From: Hymenopellis radicata
Lineage: Eukaryota > Basidiomycota > Agaricomycetes > Agaricales > Physalacriaceae
Length of the DNA stretch: 64,000 nt
NCBI GenBank assembly: GCA_015501595.1
Contig: JADNRX010000034.1
Location: 1 to 64,000, forward strand
Direction: 5' to 3'
In this document: piece by piece, positions 32,550 through 43,651 of the stretch
How the letters are laid out: each line of letters opens with the position of its first letter
Numbering within the stretch: position 1 is the first letter of the stretch
Translations under genes and position numbers: made by a program
Notes under the pieces: generated by a model
Databases searched by the model: none
Told to the model about the DNA's origin: nothing
Seen by the model: the letters and a program-made list of their open reading frames with translations, nothing else

Positions 32550-32699
32550 GTGCGTGATGTGTGTTTGCTTCAACTTATTTACTCACAACCGTTCAGAAAA
32601 TATGGCACACAGTACACTACCTCTAATTCGGGTTCGGGTTACACTAGCGTTGTATTTCCCGCGTAGTAGTCACCACCTCTGTATGTCGCAGACCTTCAC

Positions 32700-33960
32700 G
32701 TTGCTCCTTTCTCAATTGAAACTAGGCGGGCGCTCATTGGCATGTAACAATACGCGAATCACGAGTCAGTAGCTGTACGTGTAGGCCGCGGTGGGGCCTT
32801 TCTTCGACGTTGGCCAAGTACGTCCTGGCAGGGCCGAGCCAGAGGCATTACAGCTTCCTGGATCGCGAGCGGCACGCTGGCCGTTTCTAACTCCCGGCTA
32901 CTACTACCGTGCGTCTGCCTTTCTGCCAACTTCGGATGATCTCTTGTCTTAGCCTAATGTTTCATAATCTGGACACACACCTGAACAAATCATCGGCAAT
33001 GACTTACTTCAAAGGCACGCCGGCCTTACGCTGATACTACTGCGAACAACAACGAAGGAAGACATGAAGTACTAGTGGCATACGAGATATCTGGTGAGCC
33101 CAACCGACTCAATAGACTGCTCGCTTCGATCGTCTACGTAGACATCTCATTTCATGCGTCATAGGGGTTCTGCTAGAGACTGTCTGCGAAAACAAAGACA
33201 GTTCAGCCCAAAATCTTCCTATGACGCCAGAGGCTGTCCAGTCCTCCTCTATAAAGACCAACTTTTTATATCTGCTGTAACAACAATCGAGTCCCTAACG
33301 CAAAGCCTTACTGCCTATCATCTACACCCACACACATCATCTCACTATGTTCGCATCATCTCTCAACTTCAACATCACACACCTCCACATCCGCAGTCCC
33401 AAGTCGCGCCCTAACGAAAGCACGCGTACGGCTGGCGAGAGACGGCCAATTCAGAAGAGGAAATCCTCGCTGAACTTGCGTGCGCAGTATCACAACATCG
33501 ACTCTAATAAGAGCACGCGTGTGGCCAACGAGAGACGGCCGATTCAGAAGAGAAAGTCCTCGCTGAACTTGCGTGCTCAGTATCACAACATCGAGTCTGC
33601 TAGAGATGTTGCACGCACCGAACCTGAGGCGACAATACACGACGCATATGTAGTCGTTTTATGATCTGACGTTCAAGATTGTGGGTTAGTACTTCTTCAT
33701 TGTCAAAATCCCCACATTGTACTGATGAATGTTCCGCAGATTCGAAGGTTGTTATCCCTCCAGGGTGCTGTGCTTAGAGAAGCGTACAACAAGGAAGAGA
33801 GAACTTTGGACTCATCTTACTTTCGTTGTGAAGATATACCCACCATACATGTTTCAATCTGGAAGACGATGCTACACTTGTATAAAGGAAATAAAGATCT
33901 ACTAAAATCCTTATGCTTGATGCCTCAAAAGTAAACGCCACCGGGTAGCTTTTATCAGTC
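32700..33960 (+). repeat. duplicated segment, copy 2
   Basis: It starts in the TTTCTCAATTGAAACTAGGCG block and includes the upstream region, the small gene and part of the downstream block. It ends about 40 bp before MetAP1 exon 1. Confidence 0.7.
33347..33664 (+). CDS. small basic repeat protein, copy 2
   Basis: 105 aa, MFASSLNFNITHLHIRS start. It has the same two-unit internal repeat (ERRPIQKRKSSLNLRAQYHN twice) and ends DAYVVVL. Relative to copy 1 it lacks one F-N pair near residue 9 and has a few substitutions (for example R-to-T near residue 27). CTATAAAGACC lies about 95 nt upstream. Confidence 0.5.
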   Translation: MFASSLNFNITHLHIRSPKSRPNESTRTAGERRPIQKRKSSLNLRAQYHNIDSNKSTRVANERRPIQKRKSSLNLRAQYHNIESARDVARTEPEATIHDAYVVVL

Positions 33961-33999
33961 AGACCGAGGTTTGATCAGATTTATTTCCCTACTTGTTCC

Positions 34000-36900
34000 A
34001 TGACCATGTCAGCCACCGTCCTTTGCCAGGCCAAGTCATGCCCCAATGGCTATCCGCCGTCAAGACTCGAATGTCCGACGTGCAGCAAGTCAGCAGCGCC
34101 CTTCTCCGAGTTAGTTTATCCCAATTAAGGTCCTTTACACATCAGGAAAACACAAGGTTGGTCTTTCCGGTCTTTCTGGTCTTGCCGAAGACCGGAAAGA
34201 CCGGAAAGACCCAAAAGACACGAGGTCTTGTGAAAGCTCGCTCAATGTCTTTCACAAGACCTCATTTTGTCTTTCCGGTCTTGTAGCAAGACAATTTTGA
34301 TCTTCAGCAAGACCAGTCAATATCTTGCTATAGGTCTTACTAGTACTCTTTTCGCCCGTAATTTTACTAGGGCAGGGCACACAATAGAAAGGGGGAAAAA
34401 CGATGCATTCAAATACTAACTACGAACTCAAAGTAGTACACTATGCTAGCTACTACGTACTAGCAGTTTTTAATGATGACACCCAAGCCAACCAGTACAA
34501 AGCAAAATGGGACAGGAACATGCCGCGAAAACAACATCGAGCAATGCCGGCAACATCGGTTACATTCTTTAGGTCTGCGATAGTTGTTAGCAACAGGCTC
34601 AAGAAAGAAAAAGCAGTGTCAACATACTGTAGTCTCCATGCTCGTCGAAAGATGGGTCGGGACCGGAATGGCGAAAGCGTCCCGCATTCTCGTCCTCGCC
34701 GTCCTCAGCCTCATTATTGCCGCGTCCTTCATTGGGTCCTGGCACTCGCTGTCTGTGTGTGTCGTCATGCTCGCTCCTTGTGTTGGCCGTAGTCGTCGTG
34801 TGCCAGAAGCGCAGGCCTCGGGTCCCCATTCGTGTGCTCTCATGCCAGCTGTCGTCGTGTCATCGACAAGTAGTGGTCACCGGTAGTCGTCCGTCCTTCT
34901 GTCTAGTTGACCATGACTTTGGGAAGTCTGCAAGAGCATAAGGGAGCGAATAATGGGAGCGTAGCGAGCGACGTACCGTGGAGTGGAAGACCGGATGAAT
35001 GTAAGGCATCGGGCTTGAGGACTAGTTTGGCGGCATAAGTACCGGAAGAATATGGTCAAAAACTACGCACCACAACCAGGAAAGCACGTCGTACAGTACT
35101 CGTCGGCGTCCGAAAGGAGCTGCCAACATCGAAGAGAACGGCGCTCACCGTGAAAATCTGCACAAAATCGTAAGCAAGGCGGCCGACGACGAGAAGGGTG
35201 CACGGAACGCTTACCAGTTTTGAAAGTCAGCGTCGAACATGGCCAGAAGAAGGCCAAGAGTGAATGATTATGGTGGTAAGAAGGGTACCCACGCTTGTGG
35301 CGCCCAGTACTCGCCGTGTAGACTATGACCGTCGTCCTACCGTAGTCGTCATCCTGGGTGCTATAGTTGTCGTCCTAGATGCCGCGTCCGTATATGTGTC
35401 GTCCTATGTGCTGCGTCCGTCATTCTAGGTGCTACGTCCATCGAGCACTCGAGTCAAGCACTGGCATCAGGCCCAGCAAGGTTAATACGGGAGAGAGAGG
35501 AGATGAGGACAGGATGAGGAAGAGCTGCAGAATGTCGGACTTGCAAAAAAATCCAAAACGAACATGCACGTGGTCCGATTGCGTGCTTGTGCACGGGGAA
35601 AATTGGTCATTTCGAGGCACCCGTGATGCCCTCTGGTGCTATTTTTGAACCGAGGCAGATCCAAATCCGGACGCCAAACCTACCGAGGCAGATCCTATTT
35701 TGGGATCACCGCCTCCTTGTTACACCCTCATTCAGCTTGCATCCAGCCGTCTTATTACCTCCTTTGTCGACCCGCAGATGCACATTCACACTCGGACGCA
35801 TCGGTCAATCATGGCCGAGATCACCAGTTTCGTGATGGCATTACGACTTGCATTCTTACCACCATGTCGTCGTCGTCGCCGCTGCTCTCGGATGTGTTTC
35901 GGTGCGGGCTCTCTGAATGCTTGTCTTCCCAACGGCACGGTGGCAATGTAGGCTCGCTCAATGCTCAGATGTTTAATTAACACAAGTATGGGCTTCAAAT
36001 TATTGGATTAGCCCCGTCTCGCTGTGTTTGTATTGAAGTTTGGCCAGGATGGCGTGGCGCATGCATCCTGGCCCACAGGTATGTTTCTCTCGACTATTCT
36101 TGGCACATTCCCAAGCTTATCTGCTCCCCATACCGTCCTTGCTCCTCACTAGTACCCTCACCCGTCCCATCCCCCGGCGCTCTCACTCACACCGCCCTTG
36201 TCTCTGTCCCGACCACAATGTCTTCTGCCTTTAAAGTAATTAGATTCAACTCCCTTGCCATTCGGGGCCTTGGAGGGTTCGACACCCTCAAGGGGGAATA
36301 TACATGATTTTCCCACTTTGAATCAAGCTAGAGCCTTATCAAGAGCCTTATGGAGCGAAAGAACAAGTGCAAGCGAATGAGCATCGACTCTGTATCAGAA
36401 CCGTCTTCTTCTGCTGTACTGGTACAGCTCCTTCAACGGTTACTCGACGACGTCTTTGGCTACTTCGCATTCCCAGCGGTCATCCATGGACTTCCTTTCA
36501 GTAACTACGTGTCTTCATCGTTCTCTGGTTTCACCTCTGGTTCCGTCCTTCGGGGCAACGGGAACACGTTCCGGCACCCACCGCTGCTTTTGAACAATGA
36601 CAACTGACCTTCTTACTATTATTGACATTGGCTTCAGGATCACGCTCTTCTAGAGGCTTGACCACGGGTAAGGTTTTTTGTTCGTCTCCTCGCCGACCGC
36701 ATGGAACATGGAACACGATTCGAAGGCTGGCGAGGTAAGCCGTTTTGATCTGTATCGAGTCGTTGAGTTTGACTCTTACGCGGATCGATGGAGGTAGGAT
36801 TCGGACCAAGGTCGTTGTGCGGGTTCTGACCGTTTACCTAGTGATTCTCATCTGTGAGCATTCCGCTTACAACGACATTTAAGAGGTAACACTTGTTGAT

Positions 36901-39900
36901 AAACCTGGTAGAGAGACCAGTTCATTGAATAAAGGTAAGCTACAGGTTGTGTTGTTGTTGTCTACTATACTAACGAGACGGAGCAAGCGGGGGAGCAGAA
37001 GGTAGCAGACATGCCCGATGTATCTGGTTCACCAGAAGGAGGCAGCCCAGCAACGCATGTTCGCGCCAATCGAGGGAGTCCTGTGTAGAATCTGTTAAAT
37101 GCAATACAAAACATAACTCAACTGAATATACGCACTGTCAACCTCCTGGAATATTTCCTCTATGAAATCTTCACTGAACTCGTTAAAGAGCTCCTGCTCG
37201 TCGTCGCCGTCCTCTCTTCTCAACGACCCCGCGTCGATCATGGCCCATTCATTGAGCATGCGCCGCTTTGCATTGAGAGGCAGAGGGAGCGGCGGCTGCA
37301 CTTGCAACAGCTACAGAAAAAAAAGGATTGGAAATGCGACTGAGTATCTGATTGACGACCTACCATTTTTCTGACAATGCACACGACAGATTCGATCGTG
37401 CCTCTACTTTCAGTTCCTTCTTTCACCTATTGAACAGATCAGACAGACGAACGCGCACTTTTCGAGATGCGCGTACTTGGGCTAGCACTAGCCAATTCCA
37501 GATTCCACTGGGCGTGTCGTAGATGGACTCTCCGGGATAAGACTCAAAAAGACTCACGAAAAGCAACACTGAGGACAGAAGCAACACATGATGCGTAACG
37601 GGCATGTTGAGCAAGCAGTATGACGGTGGACGACGTACGGCGAGTAGCAGACGCATTGAACCTAGGACAGAAAATGTGGGGCAAGATGGCGACGATGAAG
37701 AAGAGTATTCCCGGGGACGGCGATGCGACACGACGAGGATTGATGTGGACGGTCAAGGCGACGACTAGAGCATGCCACGAGTCTAAACCCGGGTCTGGCG
37801 GGTCGAGTTTGCGCGAGTTTGCATATCTGAAGTCCGGACTTGCGACTTGTCTCAAACTCGCAAGTCGCGGGTCTAAAACTCGCGAGTTTGCGAGTTTTTG
37901 ACGAGTTTTGAGCTATAACCCACTCATATCACCTCTAACTGAGGTCAAACTAGTGCAAACATGATCTCTATAGCCTATTGTAGCTCTGTTGGATCATATT
38001 TATATGTATAACACAGTTTATATGTATAATATTATATCTTAACTGACTACCGGAACCTGCGCAAGTACTTGCAGAATGCTCCAACCTCAAACCTGCGACT
38101 TGCGCGAACCCGGGTCGCGAGTCGCGAGTCGCAGGTTACCTGCGAGTTACCTGCACTGGCCGAAACTCGTGGCATGCTCTAGCGACGACTTCACTGATGC
38201 AGGACATTCACTAAAGATGGGCCCGTGGGTGATGGCTTGGAGTGCTGATGGGTGGGGAGCCTGCAGTCTACAGAAGGCGCTCAAGCGGGCAAATCATCTT
38301 GAAGGACGCGAGAAAGAGGCCCGGGAAGATTTCAACTAGTTGAACGCAGTCGCGTTGAATGAGCGTCGAGAGTAAACGCGTCTTTATTTGACGCTGTTTG
38401 TACAGCAGATCGGAGTCGTCTTGATTTTGGCCCATGGGCCAAATTCAAGACGACTCGATCAGTCCTCATCACTCTTCTTCCTCCTACTCTCACTGTCTCT
38501 CTTTCCTCTTTCACCCAGATCGTCTCTCTACGACTTGGATGGCGCAGGATCGAATGCGTAAGCCGTCAATTCGACGACGCAGCTTCGTGTAAGCCCCCAG
38601 AAATGGGGCATCCGAGCTCAGGCTACAGACGCTGAGCGCGCCGTAAACCCTCTAACGAGGTTCGCGAGATAGATTTTCCTTGAGGCGACCAACGGCTGAC
38701 GACGGCGTTGAACCTAGACCTGGGCACGAGTGCCCACCCGGGTGCACTCGCACTCGCGGGGCGGGTCACTCGCGGCTCTAAGCCGGACACCCGCACTCGA
38801 GTGACACCCGAGTGTGGCACTCGAATGTGGCACCCATTCGCGGGTGTTTCGCACACCCGGGTGTGCTGCCACTCGTGTAGGGTGGCGGGTGTACTCGTGT
38901 ACACCCGCATCCTGCACCTCACTCGCAGTCGACTCATGCGACGTCGGCATCCTCCAGCAATTGCGGGAGGAGCATCGGCGGTGCATGACACCAATGACAC
39001 GAGGAGTGTGGGGATACGAGGAAGGGCGGTGAGGGGAGGGAGGGGAGAATATACCTACAATAAATTATCAGTGACACAAGACTCGACGGCGTCTGCAGAC
39101 GCCCCGAATATCAAAAAGAAACAAGCGAAATGCATACCAATCCACCACGTCGCCAGCAGACGACGTGGCAGCCCAGATCCCCGCCCCCGCTCTTCAAGCG
39201 TGCTGTTGAGCACGGCGGGTGGCACCACAACTGACTATTCCATCTGCTGCCCGTTTGCGGGGGGCTTACGCGTCCTACTCTGGTTGTTGCTGTGGAGACG
39301 ACTGAAGTCGTCTCCTGGTCCATTGACACCGACTCAAAGTCGTGTGCCTCTGCGGTCGTCGCCGACGTAAAGTCGAGCGACACTGCCGACGTCGCCGACT
39401 TAAAGTCGCGCGACGTGCGGTGGTCGATGGTGGAGGAAGGACACAAGAGAGACGTCCCGATCGCACGCTTACGCGTATGTTCGGATCTCGGCCCGATCTG
39501 CCGGATCGCGAGAAATCCTCGCGGACGTCGTTTCTCTCAGTTTTTCAGGTAAAAAAAATTCAAAAAAATAGGTAAAAAATGCGAGTGTCCACCCGGGTGT
39601 CTGCCGCCGGGTACTCGTGACCCAGAGGCAGACACCCGCACTCGGGTGGACACCCGTGCTGGCACTCTACTCAAGTGCAGCAAACACTCGGCACCCGAGT
39701 GCCGAGTGCGGGTGCATCCGGGTGCACACTTAAGCACCCGACACTCGTGCCCACGTCTAGTTGAACCAGGCAATGCCAGACGCCGGAGATGGCAGCGAAG
39801 GTGACAGGTTGGGTTGGGCAGCAGATTTTGCGCGAAGACACGCCACAGACGCGACTTCCTGCAGAGAGCAAGCATGGGCTGGGCGCCGACGTGCGTGCCA

Positions 39901-42900
39901 GTCAATTCGGTACGTCTCGTTGTGCTAGAGTTTAACAGCTTATCTTTTCTTTGTGCAGGCGACAAACTGCGCGATGATGAGATCGCTGCGCCGACTTCAT
40001 CACCCGCATTTCACCAAGGCTACGGATATCGATACCACATCTCCCCGTATGTCCATAATCCCTCTGTTATCTCTTAATATACTTATTCAGTCAAAATATC
40101 GTGCCCCAGATGCCTGGCCGGCGAGGCCACCACTCGCGACCTCAAGCTGCTCAACTCCTTATCTTCGGCGCCAACACGAACTCTCAAGCAACTCCCTCGA
40201 CCTCTTCGCCTTCCGCCAAGCGAGATCGATTCCCCTTGACGTAAACGCGATAGATTATTGTGCGGCGCTTCATCCGTAAGTTGCCATGTTCTGTGCCAGC
40301 TTTCATGTCAATGCTAAAGCAAATTTCCAGCCTGATGTCCCAAGTTCCATACCTGGCCGGCGAGGCCGTCGCCGCTGCTCACCAACATCGCGCTGACCCC
40401 CGTCTCTCTACCGGTACTCATCCTCGCCTCCATCTTCCTCCGCGAAAGCAGTTGTCAGGCTGGTAAGTTGTTCCCGTTGTGCTCGACTTCGAGTTTGGTT
40501 TCTGACTGAACTTACAGCCCATCTTCTGCGCACGCTCTCCGACTACAACATCCAGAATGAGGATACCCTTCACCTTGTCCTTCGTCTGCGCGTAGGTGAG
40601 CAGATCTTCTCATTTAACATTACGCTAGAGGTTGAGTCTTCCGATACTATCAACAGCGTCAAGGCTAAGATCTAGGACAAGGAGGGTATCCTACTGATTT
40701 CGTCGCTGGTATGCGGATTGCTCTCTTGAGCATTTCGCGCCGCGCCGATATCTGAACCGACTCTTCAACAAGCACCGTGCCCCGCTGCATTGATTATATT
40801 GAATAGAAATGTGTGTATTACAGTATAGAGTATATACATGTTGGTGACATAGACCACCTGGACGCGCGCATCTGCCACAATTTGCCGCGCCTGCGCCCAC
40901 GAGGCAGTAAGATTTTCGAGGACTTGAAAAAAAAAAAAAAAAAAAAAAATAGGGGGAGGGGAGGGTGGGGATTCGAACTCTCGCTCACTCGGGCGAGAAT
41001 CGAGATGACCGAGGCGTCCGAGTCACGTGCCTAAAATTGGTCGCTTCGGCGAAAATCGGTCAAAAATCGGTCGCTCGGGAAAAATTGGTGAAATCGGTCG
41101 TGTGGCTGTGCTGCCTCGACATGACGATAGTCCCGTGCACGGGCCATGCATTGTAGATCACTTCTTTCTAAGTACGTGCCTTGCCTTCGACCACCACCTA
41201 CGACGACCCGTCGCTCGACTTCAAGTCGGCGACGACGACACCGGCGCTCAACTTTGTGTTGGCGTCGACTGACCATGGAAACGACTTTATGTCGTCTCAA
41301 TGACGACGGCGACGTGGAGATCTGTGTTTCTCAAGTTGGCCGGAAGCCTCGCGCGCGCTGCGTTACCGAGGCGAATTTTACTGACCTGCCTTTCGACGTC
41401 CTATTGGAGGTGCGATATATCTGTGTTTTTCGTGTTTTCTTTGCTCAAGGACGCCTAGACGCGCACTGAGATTGCGCTCGACACAGTGCTGGACCCATCC
41501 CGGCGCCGTTACTAGGGGCAACAGTTCATCTCAGCGACACGTAAGCCCCATACATGGGCAGCACGACGTGAATAGCGACCACGACGGACTCACCGCCAAT
41601 GCTGCTGCCTTTTCCACCTCCCTCCACCTTGTCTACCCACTGCTCTTTCGTCACTGGTATGCGGTTCGCTCTGTTGAGCTTTCCGCGCCGCGCCGAAATC
41701 AGCCAGCTGCCAAGACCTGTGGGGAGAATAATGGGAAACCCGTACCCGACGCTAGAGTACGGGTATCGCACTGGGTTACGGAAGATACAACTACATTTTC
41801 AGAAAGACCAAGACCAAAAAGATGTTCTACTGAAAGACAAAGACCGGAAAGACCCAATCTGAAAGACAAAGACTCGAAAAGACTCCGGCGGCAAGACCAA
41901 GACCGAAAAAGACATCGGCCGAAAGACCAAGATCAGAAAGACCAAACCTCTGTTTTCCTGATGCAGGCTTGGGATTCGTGGTTCATTCTTCTGTGGCCAG
42001 GAATGCTTCAAAGCTGACTGTAAGCTACTGTTTGAACGAGATTCAAGCGTGCTCTGCTGACGATTTTGCAGGGGCAAGTTGTGCTTTATTCAGTATCGAT
42101 ACCGGTACTCGGCTCATATACAGCTGTCCAGAAATCTCACAAGATCGTACATGCATTGATCACTGCTTCGACAACCTCGACAGGCGACGCTTTCGAGAGT
42201 GGGTCCTGAGCCGACCGTGTTTGCTGCATTCATTAACCGTTTCTAAAGAGGGAACGTACAACCCATTCCCGAACTTTGAATATACCGGGTCCATGCGACC
42301 AGTGTACCCACTGTCGGGCAAGCGAACGGTTCCGGACCACATACCGCGGCCAGAATACGCTGCTGATGGTAGGGTTACGAGTCTTGTCCACGGCTTCAAG
42401 GCGATTATGTGATCTTAACGTCTATTTTTTTTTCAGGCAAGCCCTTAGCCGAAGATAGAGCCTTCGGAGCACCTCCGACGATATTGATTTTGGAAGAGCA
42501 AGAAAAAATGCGCACAGTTAGCAGGGTGCGTCTTATCCGCGCTCATCTCGGTTTCCGCATCTTCATATACTTTCTACAGCTTGGCCGCGAAATTCTGGAT
42601 CTTGCCGCATCGCATGCGAAGCCCGGCATAACGACCGATGAAATCGACGAAATCGTTCACAACGCCACAATAGAGCGCAATGCTTACCCCTCGCCTCTGA
42701 ACTACCGCAACTACCCCAAGTCGACGTGCACGTACGTCCCTGACACGTCGTAATCTGCCTCGCCGCACTTATGTAGTCTCTAGGTCTATTAACGAAGTCA
42801 TCTGTCACGGAATTCCCGACAAGCGAAAACTCAAGAACGGTGACATTATCAACATTGGTGTGTATGCTCGGTCTTGTCACCCTTAGTAAAACTTACTATC

Positions 42901-43651
42901 CACAAGACATCAGTCTCTACTACGACGGTAATTATTCCTTCGTGCAAGACCTCTATTCTCTTACCCTCACACTCAAGGCTTTCACGCGGACCTCAACGCG
43001 ACTTACGGCGTAGGGGAGATCGATGAAGAGTCCAAGAAGCTCATTCGCACAACCCGAGAATGCTTGGACGAGGCTATCAAGATCTGCAAGCCCGGTGCTC
43101 TCTTCCGAGACATAGGCAAAGTCATGTATGTGCCTCTTCTTCGTGCGTCGAGGATTTATGGACTGAGATCTCCGCCGCCCCATCCGAAGTGAGCCTATTG
43201 CACGCGCGAACGGATGCGCGACGGTGCGCAATTACACAGGCCACGGAGTCAACGCTCTGTTCCATCCCCCGCCAAACATTCCTCATTACGCAAAAAATAA
43301 GGCCGTCGGAACGATGAAACCTGGCATGGTGAGTAACGGCTAACGTGCGTTTAACTTAACTCATTGACTGTGGCGTAGGCATTCACTATAGAACCGGTAA
43401 TCCTCGTTCTAGCCTTATCTATTTCCCAACTGAGATTTCCTTTTAGATGATAAATCTTGGACCCAACTGGGGGGACACACATTGGCCTGATAACTGGACT
43501 GCGACAACGACAGATGGCAAGCGCAGCGCTCAATTTGAGGAGACATTGCTGTGAGTTGACTCATGTCCACGTTCAAATGTGATGCTCATCCCATGATAGA
43601 ATTACAGAGACTGGCGTAGAGGTGCTGACGGCTGGTACGCGAAAGGACTAG
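34000..43651 (+). CDS. MAP1: methionine aminopeptidase 1 with a 7.9-kb first intron
   Basis: Exon 1 (34000-34088) encodes the first half of the MetAP1 zinc finger ([11 protein letters not shown]...LECPTCSK). Exon 2 (41967-42019) continues it exactly in frame: [20 protein letters not shown]. Then [15 protein letters not shown]...[19 protein letters not shown] (to 42368), and the catalytic domain in exons 42437-42525, 42580-42731, 42783-42857, 42907-42927, 42978-43125, 43190-43328, 43379-43396, 43447-43550, 43600-43651. All metal ligands are present: [12 protein letters not shown] (two Asp), GHGVNALFH (His), FTIEPM (Glu), QFEET (Glu). The enzyme removes initiator Met from nascent proteins at the ribosome. 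The linker between the zinc finger and KEGTYNPF (42020-42250) is unresolved; the expected WxxHKxxH is not evident, so the gene may be damaged there. Confidence 0.85.
34350..37090. other. interior of the intron insertion, no supported gene
   Basis: Only short open frames are present (for example 36350-36607). The second T-arm-like hairpin lies at 36252-36296 (GAGGG-TTCGACA-CCCTC). Nothing recognisable as a transposase is visible. Confidence 0.4.
37095..37605 (-). CDS. possible small gene of unknown function
   Basis: Three phase-0 exons on the minus strand (37477-37605, 37364-37426, 37095-37310), with GT-AG introns, give about 135 aa. It begins [20 protein letters not shown], a hydrophobic segment that could be a signal anchor. 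The middle contains [10 protein letters not shown] and VVCIVRKM, and the C-terminus is acidic ([20 protein letters not shown]). I do not recognise it. It lies inside MetAP1 intron 1 on the opposite strand, so it could be cargo of the insertion or a chance model. Confidence 0.35.
37766..38181. mobile_element. hAT-like non-autonomous element 5 (short, GCGAGTTTG words)
   Basis: The element is 416 bp, starting TAGAGCATGCCACGAGT and ending ACTCGTGGCATGCTCTA. Its perfect 8-bp duplication is GCGACGAC (37758-37765, 38182-38189). The arrays use GAGTTTGCGAG and GCGAGTCGCGAGTCGC words. It is the smallest complete member, with an AT-rich core lacking the shared long core. Confidence 0.85.
38715..39759. 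mobile_element. hAT-like non-autonomous element 6 (ACTCGGGTG words)
   Basis: The element is 1045 bp, starting TAGACCTGGGCACGAGTG and ending CACTCGTGCCCACGTCTA. Its perfect 8-bp duplication is GTTGAACC (38707-38714, 39760-39767). The end arrays are built from CACCCGAGTG/CACTCGGGTG words. The core carries CTCCAGCAATTGCGGGAGG (about 38951-38969), four CGACTTNAAGTCG-type palindromes (39296-39410), and the 41-nt block at 39456-39496 that is 40/41 identical, inverted, to 5762-5802 of element 2. Confidence 0.88.
40526..40700 (+). pseudogene. polyubiquitin gene remnant
   Basis: It reads [19 protein letters not shown], the C-terminal end of ubiquitin, then directly the start of the next ubiquitin unit with [18 protein letters not shown]. 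The diglycine is VG, four residues are missing after QIF, and the expected Gln codon is TAG at 40673-40675. It therefore cannot make free ubiquitin. A run of 23 A lies at 40927-40949, possibly the tail of a retrocopy, but introns in the preceding stretch are not excluded. Confidence 0.75.
40927..41110. repeat. A-tract, B-box-like block and AATCGGTC words
   Basis: 23 consecutive A (40927-40949) are followed by a G-rich run. Next is a block that on the minus strand reads GAGAGTTCGAATCCCC (tRNA B-box-like, followed by T on that strand as in pol III units). Repeated AATCGGTCG words then lie at 41036-41100. No full tRNA fold was found. The word array again resembles element ends. Confidence 0.4.
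41160..41780. repeat. diverged hAT-like element core
   Basis: It contains features of the shared cores: CGACTTCAAGTCGGCG and CGACTTTATGTCGTCTC palindromes (41217-41300), CGTAAGCCCCATACATGGGC near 41540, and a CCCGTACCC word block near 41740. No matching termini or duplication were found, so this is probably an eroded relative of elements 2 and 6. Confidence 0.45.

Larger units (their letters stand above)
34140..41963. mobile_element. large insertion in MetAP1 intron 1 with inverted AAGACC-word ends
   Basis: The left end CATCAGGAAAACACAAGGTT (34140) is matched by the inverted right end at 41940-41963 (TGTTTTCCTGATG at the outer edge), each followed inward by arrays of GGTCTTTC/GAAAGACC words (34155-34350; 41795-41950). 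Without it the intron would be about 60 nt, ending near the acceptor. I find no clear target duplication and no transposase in the 7.8 kb, and other elements (37766, 38715) and a ubiquitin remnant lie inside. It may be one large element or two related insertions. Confidence 0.5.

Noticed and set aside
40950..41035. minus-strand tRNA gene suggested by GAGTTCGAATCCCC and a T run
   Set aside because: The T-stem does not pair properly and no acceptor or anticodon stem could be built.
34140..41963. 8-bp target duplication for the MetAP1 intron insertion
   Set aside because: The flanks CTTTACAC and GCAGGCTT do not match under any boundary I tried, so superfamily assignment is left open.
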